A stretch of DNA of 64,000 nucleotides. Source: Bacteroidota bacterium. Lineage in GTDB: Bacteria > Bacteroidota > Bacteroidia > Bacteroidales > F082. Within the stretch, counting starts at the first letter, position 1. Each line of letters begins with the position of its first letter. The stretch is from positions 744,001 to 808,000 of the forward strand of contig WOUZ01000001.1 of assembly GCA_009773165.1 (NCBI GenBank), in the 5' to 3' direction. Below the pieces are notes generated by a model. It saw only the letters and a program-made list of their open reading frames with translations. It was not told the origin of the DNA and searched no databases. The position numbers were made by a program, and so were the translations under genes. Positions 16,100-26,336 of this stretch are shown here, in pieces.

Positions 16100-17974
16100 A
16101 TGGAGAAACTAAAATCACATAATCACATTTTATTGTTTTCAATATTTGTTGTTGCTGTTTTGACTATTTCTTGCGATGGGCATCAAACCTATTACAAGGG
16201 AAGCTCAGATTCAAAGGATCAGGTATTGGATGAAACATGGAATGAACCCTGGGAAGCGCCTGCAACAATAATCGTTGTCCCTTCGCAACCTGTTGACGGA
16301 CAGGATTTCAGACTTGTGGCTGCAGGTCCGTACAGCATTTTGCAGAGCACCGTTCTTATCGAAGGACCTTCCGGAAGATTTAAGGCTCGCTTGAACAATA
16401 GTGGCAACGAGATGCCTTTTTGGCGTGTTGAAACATTCGATGGATTGCCGGAAGGAGACTATAAAGCGATTCTTTTGGAAGGAGAAACAGCTCTCGCTGC
16501 TGTTGAGTTTAATGTAGCAAAGCAACCTCTGACTTTACCAAAGGGAGGATTTTGGAAAACACTTCGTGGCTGGGATAGTGCAACAGAAACGCTTTATTCA
16601 GCCTGGATCAATGCCTTATTTATGGGAAGTGATGAGCAAACAAGCTGGACTTCTCTTCATGAAGTGACTCAAAACAAAGAGCGGAATTTTTTATACAACG
16701 CTCTTTCACTTCAGGAAGATGATTCAACAGCAAAGATAAAAGTGATCATGGAACCCGATTGCGCCGACAATCCTTACTTTTTAAGGGCTTATTTTGCATG
16801 GAAATTGGGGTTGCCTTTTGGTTATCATATTTCTGACCGTGGTTATCTGGGGAAAAGCCCCTCAACGGGAAAATGGGTTACCAATGAGTCGTCTACTTCA
16901 AAAACAAACCCTGTTTTGGCCTTCAATTCATTCATGCGAATGGTTATGGACGGTGTGCACTCGGGCACAGCCAGGGCAAGTTTTATAAATGAAAACGCAG
17001 ATTATTACCCTGTTGAGCTGAGCCGTCATGGCCTGCAACCCGGTACTGTTTTTGCCGACCCTTATGGACATACCTTTACATTGGTGAGCTGGATTCCTCA
17101 AACCAAAGCCAATGCAGGAAAACTGCTGGCAACCGACGCACAACCCGACGGCACAATAGCTATTAAACGCTTTTGGAAAGGTAATTTTCTTTTTACGACC
17201 CATGAGGTGATTGGCGAACCAGGTTTTAAAGCTTTCAGGCCAATTGCTTTTGAAAATGGAAAGTTGCAGATGCTTAAAAACACGGAGCTCTCTTCTGAAG
17301 CTGGTTTTGCTCCATTCTCAATGGTGCAGCAAAAGATGGACCAAGAGGCCTTTTACAGTGCGGTTGAGAAACTAATTAATCCCCAACCACGCGATGCTGA
17401 GGCCCAACTCGGAGATCTGATCAACGCTTTACATGAACAATCGTTGGTAAGGGTGAAATCGGTGGCCAATGGTGAGGCTTACATGCAAGCCCATCCCGGA
17501 GCGGTCGTTCCCATGCCTTCGAGTGCTAAGGGTGTTTTTCAAACCCTTGGATTATGGGAAGATTACTCCACTCCCAACCGCGACCTGCGACTCTTGATTG
17601 CAATGGATGCAGTGATGTCTTTTCCTGAAAAAGTTGCTTCAAATCCTTCAGAATACAAACTATCCTTTTCGGGCTCAGGTGCAGAAATTAAGCAGAAACT
17701 TCAAAAGTTACTCGAACAAAAAGCAAACGCCTTGACGATTACCTATACACGATCGGACGGAAATCAGCAAAAACTCAGCCTTGCCGACTTGCTCAAGCGC
17801 CGCGATGCATTTGAAATAGGCTATAATCCAAATGATTGTGCTGAAATTCGCTGGGGTGCGCCAGAAAACAGTGATGAAAGAGCGAGCTGTAAGCGCAAAG
17901 CGCCACCTTATCAGCAGAAAAACATGGAGAAAGTCAGGGAGTGGTTCAGCAAGCGACTGCATCCACCAACCTGA
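16100..17974 (+). CDS. Large lipoprotein, possible papain/NlpC-like cysteine peptidase fold
   Basis: From ATG 16100 (MEKLKSHN) there are 624 residues with a lipobox (LTISC). An Ig-like N-terminal region (about 40-140) is followed by a larger region with PDCADNPYFLRAYFAWK (Cys221) and, ~100 residues later, PGTVFADPYGHTFTLVSW (His324). A Cys at the start of a helix followed by a His in a beta-strand is the order found in papain and NlpC/P60 peptidases, but I cannot assign a family. Its neighbour 36 bp upstream is a peptidoglycan C40 peptidase, which would fit a shared role in murein turnover. The C-terminal ~200 residues are unassigned. Confidence 0.75.
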   Translation: MEKLKSHNHILLFSIFVVAVLTISCDGHQTYYKGSSDSKDQVLDETWNEPWEAPATIIVVPSQPVDGQDFRLVAAGPYSILQSTVLIEGPSGRFKARLNNSGNEMPFWRVETFDGLPEGDYKAILLEGETALAAVEFNVAKQPLTLPKGGFWKTLRGWDSATETLYSAWINALFMGSDEQTSWTSLHEVTQNKERNFLYNALSLQEDDSTAKIKVIMEPDCADNPYFLRAYFAWKLGLPFGYHISDRGYLGKSPSTGKWVTNESSTSKTNPVLAFNSFMRMVMDGVHSGTARASFINENADYYPVELSRHGLQPGTVFADPYGHTFTLVSWIPQTKANAGKLLATDAQPDGTIAIKRFWKGNFLFTTHEVIGEPGFKAFRPIAFENGKLQMLKNTELSSEAGFAPFSMVQQKMDQEAFYSAVEKLINPQPRDAEAQLGDLINALHEQSLVRVKSVANGEAYMQAHPGAVVPMPSSAKGVFQTLGLWEDYSTPNRDLRLLIAMDAVMSFPEKVASNPSEYKLSFSGSGAEIKQKLQKLLEQKANALTITYTRSDGNQQKLSLADLLKRRDAFEIGYNPNDCAEIRWGAPENSDERASCKRKAPPYQQKNMEKVREWFSKRLHPPT

Positions 17975-18071
17975 GAAACCAGCTTCAAAAGCACTTCTAT
18001 ATTTGGTTCGTAATGAACACAAACTGAAATAGGCAGTACAATTTATCCACGATCGAATTATTCCCCTTTGA

Positions 18072-19328
18072 TTAATGTTTTATATGCTGTAACTCGTTTG
18101 GATTGTGTTTGTGTTTAAAGAAAATTGCAAACAATATGGCAACAACCAATGCGTATCCGGCAAAAGCATACCATATTTCCGGCCATTGCTTTGATCCATC
18201 GGCGTTGAGGAAGTAAGCATCGATGATAATACCACTTGAATAACTTCCTAAAAATGCTCCAAAACCATTTGTCATCATCATGAATAGACCCTGTGCACTA
18301 GCACGTATTCTTGGATCGCTCTGTGTTTCAACATACAATGAACCGGAAATATTAAAGAAATCGAATGCCATACCATAAATGATGCAGGACAAGATAATCA
18401 TCCATAAACCTTCGGCAGGATTACCTAATCCGAATAAACCGAAACGCAAAACCCAGGCAATCATACTGAATAACATCACATTTTTAATACCAAACCTTTT
18501 TAAGAAAAAGGGAATAGTGAGGATAAACAGTGTTTCGGATATTTGAGAGATCGACATGATGATTGCAGGGTATTTGACTGCAATAAGGTCTTGGTAAGCA
18601 GGGATGTTTTTAAAATCGTGAAGGAAAGTATCGCCATACATATTCGTAAGTTGAAGCGCAGCACCTAGCAACATTGCGAAGATGAAAAACAAAGCCATTT
18701 TTGAATCTTTCAACAAGGCGAAAGCGTTTAGGCCCAAAGCATTGAGAAATGATTTTTTTTCGGTTTGTTGCGGCGAAGGTGGGCAATCGGGCAGACTGAA
18801 AGCATACAAACCTAATAACACGGAGGCAGACGAAGCTACATAAAATTGCACCGCTGAAACCTCAAAATGAAATAGACTCACTACCCACATTGCAACAATA
18901 AATCCTACAGTTCCCCAAACCCGGATGGGCGGATAATTTTTTACAACATCCAACCCTTCTTTTTTAAGTGAGGAATAGGCAACGGTTATCGAAAGAGCGA
19001 TCGTTGGCATATAAAACATCATATTCACAAGCATCAGCCAAAAAAAGGTAGTTGGATCATCGATTCGTGGAATAATGGCAAGCATAACAGCTCCCAAAAG
19101 ATGAAAAATTCCGTACAGTTTTTGTGCGCTAACCCAGCGATCCGCAATGATTCCAGCTATGGCAGGCATAAACAGCGAGGAAATACCCATTGTTGAGAAA
19201 ATCGCCCCAAATTCGGCTCCCGACCATTGCTTTGTTTGAAACCAATATGCCCCAATTGTAATAAGCCACGAACCCCAAATAAAGAATTGAAGGAAGTTCA
19301 TGATGGTTAATCGAATCTTTATGCCCAT
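18072..19328 (-). CDS. MFS nucleoside:H+ symporter (NupG/XapB-like)
   Basis: A 418-residue transporter with twelve hydrophobic segments, in the nucleoside:H+ symporter family of the major facilitator superfamily. The start MNFLQFFIWGSWLITIGAYW and IMSISQISETLFILTIPFFLKRFGIK match NupG and XapB. It would import nucleosides by proton symport; thymidine kinase in the same window could act on imported thymidine. It is monocistronic, with no regulator beside it. Confidence 0.88.
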   Translation of the reverse strand: MGIKIRLTIMNFLQFFIWGSWLITIGAYWFQTKQWSGAEFGAIFSTMGISSLFMPAIAGIIADRWVSAQKLYGIFHLLGAVMLAIIPRIDDPTTFFWLMLVNMMFYMPTIALSITVAYSSLKKEGLDVVKNYPPIRVWGTVGFIVAMWVVSLFHFEVSAVQFYVASSASVLLGLYAFSLPDCPPSPQQTEKKSFLNALGLNAFALLKDSKMALFFIFAMLLGAALQLTNMYGDTFLHDFKNIPAYQDLIAVKYPAIIMSISQISETLFILTIPFFLKRFGIKNVMLFSMIAWVLRFGLFGLGNPAEGLWMIILSCIIYGMAFDFFNISGSLYVETQSDPRIRASAQGLFMMMTNGFGAFLGSYSSGIIIDAYFLNADGSKQWPEIWYAFAGYALVVAILFAIFFKHKHNPNELQHIKH

Positions 19329-19683
19329 GATTATAAATGTGTTAGATAATCAGCAACAGTGCTGTTCCATTGGTAAAGGTAAAAAAATTTTGTTTATCTG
19401 ACTTGCGTTAGTTAACCCATTTTTACGGTTCTTCCAAAGGAAGTAATTGTTCCTCAAAAAACAGAATGTCTTGTGGTTCAAAATCATGTGCTAAGGAAAC
19501 TTTGATTCAAACAGAACGGTCAAAATTTTGGTCATTTACTTTTCCTTTTATAATGATTTATCGATCTGAATAGGTTCATAAATGGGTTTATACAGTACAT
19601 ATCTTGTTATTGAGGCACTGTATTGGCAAAAAAAACCGGAACAACTTTTGGCTGTCCCGGTAGAATTTGTTAAGAGGTGAATA
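19329..19683. other. Intergenic region between etfA and the nucleoside transporter
   Basis: No credible ORF in 355 bp. It must contain the transporter's promoter on the minus strand (right to left) and holds the etfA terminator at its left end. I see no other structure. Confidence 0.6.
19627..19660 (-). terminator. Rho-independent terminator after etfA
   Basis: On the minus strand CCGGGACA pairs with TGTTCCGG (one G-U pair) and is followed by eight T residues, about 20 bp after the etfA stop. Confidence 0.8.
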
Positions 19684-20652
19684 TCAGGCTTTGAGCTCTT
19701 TCACAGCTTCAATAAATTGTGGTAATACTTTCATTGCATCGCCGACAATGCCATAATCGGCTGCTTCAAAAATTGGGGCATCCGGATCTTTATTTACTGC
19801 TACTATAACTTTTGAACCACTGACGCCTCCCAGGTGTTGGATAGCACCTGAGATACCAAAGGCAAAATATAAATTTGGAGCGATTATTTTCCCGGTTTGT
19901 CCTACGTGTTCTCCATGAGGACGCCAGCCTTCATCAGAAACAGGGCGCGAACAAGCTGTTCCTGCTCCCAGTTCTTCAGCAAGTTGTTCGATACCTGTCC
20001 AATTTTCAGGGCCTTTCATGCCACGTCCACCTGCAACAACGATTTCAGCTTCACTCAAAAGAATTTTACCTGTCACTTTTTGAGTTTGTTCTACTGTTAA
20101 TCCGAAGTCACTTGCATTCAAACCCGGATCAAATGACTCGATCACAGCAGAAGCAGCCTGTTCAATTACACCAAAGCTGTTGTATGAAAGGGTTAATACC
20201 TTTTTTTCTGTATAAATAAGGGCGTGACCAATAGCCTTACCGGTGAATACGTTTTTATTTACCTTAAAAGGTTGAAGACTTATCGGGAGGCCGGTCACAT
20301 TCGACACCAAACCTGCATTAAGCTTCACGGCTAACCTTGGAGCAACAGCCTTGCCTAAGTTATTATGAGCCAAAACAACGATGTTTGCATTTGATTGGTT
20401 TGCTGCTACAGCCAATGCTTTAGCGATAGCGCTGTTATCAAGGGTAGCAAAACGTGCATCAGTGCAGGAAAGAACTTTGGTGATACCATAATTCCCAAGT
20501 TTTGCCAACTCGCTTTCATCCACATTTCCCAATGAAACAGCAACTGCGGCTACACCTGCTTCTTTTGCTAAAGCAACACCATAAGAAGCAGCTTCAAAGC
20601 CTGCTTTTTTAATTTTTCCGTCTTGATTATCAATATATATGAGTACTGACAT
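19684..20652 (-). CDS. etfA: Electron transfer flavoprotein alpha subunit
   Basis: EtfA binds FAD and, with EtfB, carries electrons from acyl-CoA dehydrogenases to the quinone pool or another acceptor. The 322-residue protein has the C-terminal FAD-domain signature: [49 protein letters not shown] and NKDPDAPIF. It follows etfB by 38 bp and ends at a strong terminator, so it is the last gene of the fatty-acid cluster. No ETF-quinone oxidoreductase gene is seen in the window. Confidence 0.96.
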   Translation of the reverse strand: MSVLIYIDNQDGKIKKAGFEAASYGVALAKEAGVAAVAVSLGNVDESELAKLGNYGITKVLSCTDARFATLDNSAIAKALAVAANQSNANIVVLAHNNLGKAVAPRLAVKLNAGLVSNVTGLPISLQPFKVNKNVFTGKAIGHALIYTEKKVLTLSYNSFGVIEQAASAVIESFDPGLNASDFGLTVEQTQKVTGKILLSEAEIVVAGGRGMKGPENWTGIEQLAEELGAGTACSRPVSDEGWRPHGEHVGQTGKIIAPNLYFAFGISGAIQHLGGVSGSKVIVAVNKDPDAPIFEAADYGIVGDAMKVLPQFIEAVKELKA

Positions 20653-20690
20653 GTGTTATAGTTTTATTCGTTATTAAAAGCCTTTGCTGA

Positions 20691-21434
20691 TTATAATACT
20701 TTTGCTTCTTCTCTCAAAGCATGGATAAGTTCTTTAGCTTGCTCCTCGGTAAACTTTTTACAAGCAGCTTTGGCTGGTGGTAAATCAAACGCTTCGAAGC
20801 TCATTCTTATTTCTGTTTCTGAAGGTTGAACAACTTCAAGCGGCTTACTGCGAGCCATCATGATACCACGCATGGCAGGAATACGAGGCTCTTTGGCAAT
20901 GCCTTTCTGAACAATTGCCATTACCGGTGCAGCCACACTAAGTGCCTGGCTTCCGCCTTCGATTTCACGGGTAATTTTTACCAATCCGCCATCAATTTGC
21001 AATCCTGAAACAGATGAAACAGATTGAATTCCAAGTAATTCAGCAAGCATGCCGCCAACAGCTGCTCCATTGTAGTCGGAGGCTTCCACTCCTGCGAAGA
21101 TGAGGTCATAACCCTGACTTACCAATGCAAGCTGACTGGCAACATAAAAAGCATCTTTAGCATCAGCATCCACACGAATGGCTTTATCGGCACCAATTGC
21201 CAATGCTTTACGCAATGTGGCTTCGGTTTCCTGATGGCCAACATTGGCAACTGTAATTGTTTCAATGCCACTTCCTGCTGTTTCTTTCAGTTCCATGGCA
21301 CGTGTCAGCGCCAACTCATCCCATGGATTTATAATCCACTGAACACCAGTGGCATCAAACATGGTTTTGTCAGCATTGAATTTAATTTTTGTGGTAGTAT
21401 CGGGCACATTCCCGATCAGGACAAGTATTTTCAT
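20691..21434 (-). CDS. etfB: Electron transfer flavoprotein beta subunit
   Basis: A 247-residue EtfB. Diagnostic features are the N-terminal MKILVLIGNVPDTTTKIKF, INPWDELALTRAMELKE, the nucleotide-contacting FAGVEASDYNGAAVGGMLAELLG and the recognition-loop region around PRIPAMRGIMMARSKPLEV. It is 38 bp before etfA and 92 bp after the short acyl-CoA dehydrogenase gene, consistent with one transcript serving electron transfer in beta-oxidation. Confidence 0.96.
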   Translation of the reverse strand: MKILVLIGNVPDTTTKIKFNADKTMFDATGVQWIINPWDELALTRAMELKETAGSGIETITVANVGHQETEATLRKALAIGADKAIRVDADAKDAFYVASQLALVSQGYDLIFAGVEASDYNGAAVGGMLAELLGIQSVSSVSGLQIDGGLVKITREIEGGSQALSVAAPVMAIVQKGIAKEPRIPAMRGIMMARSKPLEVVQPSETEIRMSFEAFDLPPAKAACKKFTEEQAKELIHALREEAKVL

Positions 21435-21526
21435 AGGAATTTGAATTTAGTATCTTAATTTTATGCAAAAATAGTAATCTTTACGCGAAGGGTTGCTTTT
21501 TGAAACCAATCAACTGCTAACCTGGG

Positions 21527-22666
21527 TTATTTAATTAAATCGCGCGATATAATGATCTTCTGAACTTCACTCGTGCCTTCATAAATCTGGGTCAGTTTGG
21601 CTTCCCTCATCAGCCTTTCAACATGGTATTCCTTCACATAGCCATAACCTCCGTGAATCTGCACGGCTTCTGTTGTTACTTCCATGGCTATGTCAGCTGC
21701 ATACACTTTGGCCATAGCGCTGGCGATACCATAAGGCTTGCCCTGATCTTTCAGCCAGGCAGCTTTAAGGCAAAGATTGCGTGCGTTTTCAACCTTAACT
21801 GCCATATCGGCCAGTTTAAAAGCAATGGCCTGATGGTTAGCTATCACTGTTCCAAAAGCTTTGCGTTCTTTGGCATAGGCGGTGGCACGTTCCAGGGCTC
21901 CTGATGCCAGTCCAACTGCCTGAGAAGCAATGCCAATACGGCCACCTTCGAGCACTTTCATAGCAAAAGTAAATCCGAAACCTTCTTCACCTATGCGGTT
22001 TACTTTAGGCACTTTTACGTCGTTAAACATCACCGAATGGGTGTCGCTGCTGCGCATACCCATCTTGTCTTCGTGTGGCCCTAAGGTAATTCCCGGACTG
22101 TCTTTTTCAACAATAAGCGCAGTGATTCCTTTGTGTTTTTTCGACGGGTTGGTTTGTGCAATGAGAATATATGTTGAAGCACTGTTAGCGTTGGTGATCC
22201 AGTTTTTAGTTCCATTAACCAGATAATAGTCGCCTTTGTCTTCGGCTGTTGTCCGTTGACTTGTAGCATCTGAGCCGGCCTCAGGCTCCGATAACAGAAA
22301 AGCCCCAATCTTATTTCCACTTGCTAGCGGCCGCAGGTATTTTTGTTTTTGAGCTTCATTGCCATATTTTTCCAAACCATAGCAAACCAGCGAATTATTC
22401 ACTGAAACAATGACACTTGCCGAAGCATCAACTTTGCTAAGTTCTTCAACGGCAAGGACATATGAAATTGCATCCATTCCTCCACCATCATAATCCGGAC
22501 TTACCATCATTCCCATGAAACCGAGTTCGGCCAAGGCTTTTACATGCTGTGTTGGAAAAATGGCATGGTTATCGCGCTCGATTACATCTTTTATCAATTC
22601 CCGTTGAGCATAATCACGGGCAGCCTGTTGAATCATCAGTTGCTCTTCAGAGAATTCAAAGTTCAT
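21527..22666 (-). CDS. Short/medium-chain acyl-CoA dehydrogenase
   Basis: A 379-residue FAD-dependent dehydrogenase that introduces the first double bond in beta-oxidation. Conserved sequences include FLLSEPEAGSDATSQRTTA, YLVNGTKNWITNA, GYGYVKEYHVERLMREAK and the catalytic QIYEGTSEVQK (Glu of YEGT). The size and the terminal motif match the SCAD/BCAD group; exact chain length is not readable. Its electrons would go to the EtfAB pair encoded immediately downstream. Confidence 0.93.
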   Translation of the reverse strand: MNFEFSEEQLMIQQAARDYAQRELIKDVIERDNHAIFPTQHVKALAELGFMGMMVSPDYDGGGMDAISYVLAVEELSKVDASASVIVSVNNSLVCYGLEKYGNEAQKQKYLRPLASGNKIGAFLLSEPEAGSDATSQRTTAEDKGDYYLVNGTKNWITNANSASTYILIAQTNPSKKHKGITALIVEKDSPGITLGPHEDKMGMRSSDTHSVMFNDVKVPKVNRIGEEGFGFTFAMKVLEGGRIGIASQAVGLASGALERATAYAKERKAFGTVIANHQAIAFKLADMAVKVENARNLCLKAAWLKDQGKPYGIASAMAKVYAADIAMEVTTEAVQIHGGYGYVKEYHVERLMREAKLTQIYEGTSEVQKIIISRDLIK

Positions 22667-22749
22667 GTTTTCAATAGTTTAATAAAGATCGTTGTAAAAT
22701 ATATGTTCGTTAGCAATAATTACAAAAATAATGAATTGTAGTTCATCCT

Positions 22750-23706
22750 TTAAAAAGAAATCGCGCTGATGAGCCTCTTTTGTGCGTTTTCAAATTCCTG
22801 AAGAATTTCAACGAAAATTGCTTCAACAGATTTGATTTCATCGATCAGAGCAGACACTTGCCCGATTTCAAGTTCACCTTCTTCGACATCACCTTCAAAC
22901 ATTCCTTTTTTTGATCGTCCGTGTCCAAGAATTGTCTTAAGTTTCATTATGTCAGCACCTTCCGATTCAGCTAATTTTATTTTTTCGTAAAAATTATTCT
23001 TGAGTAGACGCACAGGCACTACTTCTTTCATCATAAGGGCAGTATCCCCATCACCTGCTTCAACAATTTTTTGCTTAAAGGCAGGATGTGCTGATGATTC
23101 TTCACTTGCAGCAAAGCGTGATCCAATCTGAATTCCATCAGCTCCCAAAGCCATAGCAGCCAACATTTGACTTCCTGTTGCAATGCCTCCAGCGGCAATT
23201 AAAGGAAGGTGTATCTTTCTTCTTATCAATGGGATGAGTGTCATGGTGGTGGTTTCTTCAAAGCCATTGTGACCTCCGGCTTCAAAACCTTCAGCAACAA
23301 CAGCATCCACACCGGCATCAATAGCCTTCATGGCAAATTTGGTATTGGCAACAACATGTGATACAATTACTCCATGGCTTTTCAAAAGGGAGGTATATTT
23401 GGCCGGACTGCCTGCTGAAGTGAACACGATTGGGACTTTTTCACGTAAAACTATCTCAATCAGCTCATCAATCTGTGGATAAAGCAAAGGAAGATTTACA
23501 CCAAAAGGATGAGTTGTGGCCTTTTTGCACTTTTGAATATGTTCCTCAAGAACAGAAGGATACATCGAACCAGCCCCAATTAGGCCTAATCCGCCGGCAT
23601 TGCTAACAGCTGAGGCAAGTTTCCAACCGCTGCACCAAATCATCCCACCCTGTATTATAGGGTAACGAATGCCGAATAGCGATTGAATACGGTTTTCCGA
23701 AATCAT
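22750..23706 (-). CDS. Nitronate monooxygenase / FabK-like FMN protein (copy 1)
   Basis: A 318-residue TIM-barrel flavoprotein of the 2-nitropropane dioxygenase/FabK family. FMN-binding features are visible: RYPIIQGGMIWCSGWKLASAVSNAGGLGLIG, EGFEAGGHNG with the active-site His, PLIAAGGIA and GADGIQIGSRF. Family members either oxidise nitronates or act as enoyl-ACP reductases; the sequence alone does not separate them. Its place between an acyl-CoA dehydrogenase and an acyl-CoA ligase hints at a role with acyl thioesters or a detoxifying side role. A paralogue lies near the marR gene. Confidence 0.88.
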   Translation of the reverse strand: MISENRIQSLFGIRYPIIQGGMIWCSGWKLASAVSNAGGLGLIGAGSMYPSVLEEHIQKCKKATTHPFGVNLPLLYPQIDELIEIVLREKVPIVFTSAGSPAKYTSLLKSHGVIVSHVVANTKFAMKAIDAGVDAVVAEGFEAGGHNGFEETTTMTLIPLIRRKIHLPLIAAGGIATGSQMLAAMALGADGIQIGSRFAASEESSAHPAFKQKIVEAGDGDTALMMKEVVPVRLLKNNFYEKIKLAESEGADIMKLKTILGHGRSKKGMFEGDVEEGELEIGQVSALIDEIKSVEAIFVEILQEFENAQKRLISAISF

Positions 23707-23741
23707 AAAGAAGAAATAGTTGAAAGTTTAGTTAAAATATA

Positions 23742-23776
23742 GGTGGGGAAAGAGCAAAATTACATCTTTCCCCACC
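23742..23776 (-). terminator. Stem-loop after the acyl-CoA synthetase gene
   Basis: Perfect eleven-base arms GGTGGGGAAAG and CTTTCCCCACC with a 13-base loop, about 12 bp after the stop. The T-run after it on the minus strand is weak, so it may attenuate transcription or stabilise the 3' end rather than fully terminate. Confidence 0.6.
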
Positions 23777-23788
23777 TTAATTTATGCT

Positions 23789-25609
23789 TTATTCCTGAAA
23801 TTCAGGATTTTCTTTTGGCGTTTGTAAATGGCCATCGGCATCGGTATAACCATAAATGCGGTCAAGCAGCACTTTATATTTTTGTTTAACCACATTCCTC
23901 CGAAGCTTGAGTGTTGGGGAAAGTTCTCCTGTCTCGGGAGTCCATTCTGTGCAGGTAAGTTCAAATTGTTTTATTTGCTCATGTGGATTGAGGCTGGCAT
24001 TGATACGGTCAATTTCTTGCTGGAAGCGTTCGATAACCTTTGGATGTTTAATAAGTGCCTTGGTATCACGATATTTTACATGGTGGAGAAAAGCCCATCC
24101 ATTAAGGAAGTGGAATGAAGGACAAACAATGGCTGCTGTAAATTTCTCGTCAGCACCCACAACCATGATTTGCTCAATGAATTGTGATTCTTTAAAAATG
24201 TTTTCAATCACCTGTGGAGCAACATATTTTCCAGTTGAGAGCTTGAAAATTTCTTTCTTTCTATCAGTGATTTTAAGAATATTGTGATCTTGAAGCTCGC
24301 CTATATCACCGGTATGGAACCAACCTTCAGCATCAATAACTTCGGCTGTTTTTTCGGTATCTTTATAATAACCCATCATTAAGCTTGGGCCTTTCATCAA
24401 TATTTCACCATCTTCGGCAATTTTCACCTTTACATTTTCGAGCACAGGACCAACCGTTCCAAAGCGCATGCCAGGCCATTTGGCATGATTCACAGCAATT
24501 ACAGGCGATGTTTCGGTGAGTCCGTAACCTTCCTGAATAGTTAGTCCGGCACAGCAGAACACCCTTGCCAGTCGGGGTTGTAAGGCAGCCCCGCCCGAAA
24601 CAACGACTTTAACATTTCCACCAAGTGCAACACGCCATTTGCTAAAGATGAGTTTGTCGGCAATTTTACGCTTCATCTCATAAACTGGCCCATTAGCTCC
24701 ATTCAACTCATATTTAAGCGCAATATCAACGGCCCAGAAAAACAATCCTCTTTTAATTCCGGTTAACTCTTTACCTTTTAGCAGCAATTTGTCATACAAT
24801 TTCTCAATAACCCTGGGAACAGCAGCAAAGCCGTCAGGGTTGACTTCACGCAGGTTGTCGCCAATGGTTTCGGTGCTTTCAGCATAGTACACTGATACAC
24901 CCTGATGCTGAATTAAGTAGTTTACCATTCGTTCAAAAACGTGGCATAACGGGAGGAAACTCAAAAAGCGTCCGGTATGGTCAACTGGCAGCAGATGGAA
25001 ACTTGCTTTCACATTCGACATAAAGTTTTTATGACTCAGCATCACACCTTTTGAGCGACCTGTAGTTCCTGAAGTATAGATAATTGATACAAGATCTTCA
25101 GGATCAATGCTATCAGAAATTTCTTTGAGCCTTTCAGGGGATTTGTTTTTTGCACCAAGATCAAGAATTTCCATCCAGTTTGCTGCACCTTCAACTTTGT
25201 CGATAGTAAAAACTTTCTCCACATTAGGAGTTTGGCCGGCTAACGGAAGTATTTTGTCGTAAAAAACCTGGGATGAAACGATAACAAAACGCGCATCGGA
25301 ATGGGATAAAATGTGAAGGTATTCATCATCGCTATTGTTGGGATAAACGGGGACATGAACTGCGCCAACCTGGCTCATTCCCATATCCATCATATTCCAT
25401 TCGGGACGATTATTGGAGATAGTAAAGATTTTGTCGCCTTTTTTCACCCCCATTGCCATTAAGCCATAACTGAAGTTATCGGCATATTCACGGTAGGTTT
25501 TGGTTGAAAATTTCTCCCAGGTGCCGTTTCGTTTTACAGCAAGGGCGTCTTCTTTTGGAAAATCGGCAAGCATTTTGCCAAGGATGTCGAATGTTCTAAA
25601 AATTTCCAT
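23789..25609 (-). CDS. Long-chain acyl-CoA synthetase (AMP-forming)
   Basis: An adenylate-forming ligase (606 aa from ATG 25609) that activates free fatty acids to acyl-CoA. The P-loop-like IIYTSGTTGRSKGVMLSHKNF, QEGYGLTETSPVIAVN, the ATP-binding GWFHTGDIGEL and the hinge KITDRKKEIFKLSTGKYVAP are complete; the style is that of FadD15/ACSL-type enzymes. The ORF can be extended 19 codons upstream, but that would overlap the DUF4442 gene and lacks family similarity, so the ATG before EIFRTFDILGKML is preferred. Confidence 0.93.
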   Translation of the reverse strand: MEIFRTFDILGKMLADFPKEDALAVKRNGTWEKFSTKTYREYADNFSYGLMAMGVKKGDKIFTISNNRPEWNMMDMGMSQVGAVHVPVYPNNSDDEYLHILSHSDARFVIVSSQVFYDKILPLAGQTPNVEKVFTIDKVEGAANWMEILDLGAKNKSPERLKEISDSIDPEDLVSIIYTSGTTGRSKGVMLSHKNFMSNVKASFHLLPVDHTGRFLSFLPLCHVFERMVNYLIQHQGVSVYYAESTETIGDNLREVNPDGFAAVPRVIEKLYDKLLLKGKELTGIKRGLFFWAVDIALKYELNGANGPVYEMKRKIADKLIFSKWRVALGGNVKVVVSGGAALQPRLARVFCCAGLTIQEGYGLTETSPVIAVNHAKWPGMRFGTVGPVLENVKVKIAEDGEILMKGPSLMMGYYKDTEKTAEVIDAEGWFHTGDIGELQDHNILKITDRKKEIFKLSTGKYVAPQVIENIFKESQFIEQIMVVGADEKFTAAIVCPSFHFLNGWAFLHHVKYRDTKALIKHPKVIERFQQEIDRINASLNPHEQIKQFELTCTEWTPETGELSPTLKLRRNVVKQKYKVLLDRIYGYTDADGHLQTPKENPEFQE

Positions 25610-25637
25610 GGGGGTGATTTTTGAGGGTTTATACTGA

Positions 25638-26129
25638 TTATTTCGATTTAAATGTCCAGATGACAAGGAAGCGAGCTATGAGATCTCCATTAAGATCAAT
25701 GCCTTCAATAATCGACTCAAAGGTTTGACCTACAGATGTTTCTATAGCTTTATTGACAGAAGCATGTAATTGCTTACGGTCGTTGCAGCTAAAAAAGATA
25801 CGTGTTTTGGCTTTTTTATAGTATTCAGCATTCATTTGAAGCACCAACATTGAAACAGGGCGGTCTGCACTTTTTACAGCCTCCAAAGCCAGCAAACCGG
25901 AAGAGAGTTCGGCTGCCATACTCAAGGGGGCAAAATAAATGGACCCAAAAGGGTTTTTAGTTAAAAAACGAAAAGGGACTGAAACAGTAGCGCCATCCAG
26001 GTCAAAGCGCTCAACTCTTAAGCCTGCAACAAAAGCCAATGGAAGTTTCGAAAGCATATAGACTTTCATTTTCCATTTGCTTGTTAAAAGCGAAACGAAT
26101 TTTTTGTTTAGTTCGGTTTCGTAGTTCAT
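25638..26129 (-). CDS. DUF4442 hotdog-fold protein (thioesterase-like)
   Basis: A 163-residue DUF4442 protein, a family with the hotdog fold related to acyl-CoA thioesterases. The core helix/strand pattern GSIYFAPLSMAAELSSGLLALEAV is typical. It sits 28 bp before the acyl-CoA synthetase gene on the same strand and is likely its operon partner, possibly trimming or editing acyl-CoA. Catalytic activity is not established for this group. Confidence 0.8.
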   Translation of the reverse strand: MNYETELNKKFVSLLTSKWKMKVYMLSKLPLAFVAGLRVERFDLDGATVSVPFRFLTKNPFGSIYFAPLSMAAELSSGLLALEAVKSADRPVSMLVLQMNAEYYKKAKTRIFFSCNDRKQLHASVNKAIETSVGQTFESIIEGIDLNGDLIARFLVIWTFKSK

Positions 26130-26336
26130 TTATTACTTTTTCCTTTGTCGAATAACAATTTTGTAGTCAAAAAATGTGTGCTCCTGGTTTGATTTTGGTT
26201 CAGAAAACATTGATAATCTTTCAAATGCAAAAAGAACCTGCGTAAAAATATGATAAAATCTTAATATGTTCACAATTCATAAGGTGTTTTTGTTGTGATC
26301 ACTTACATTTACCGCAACAGCAATATATCACCTAAA

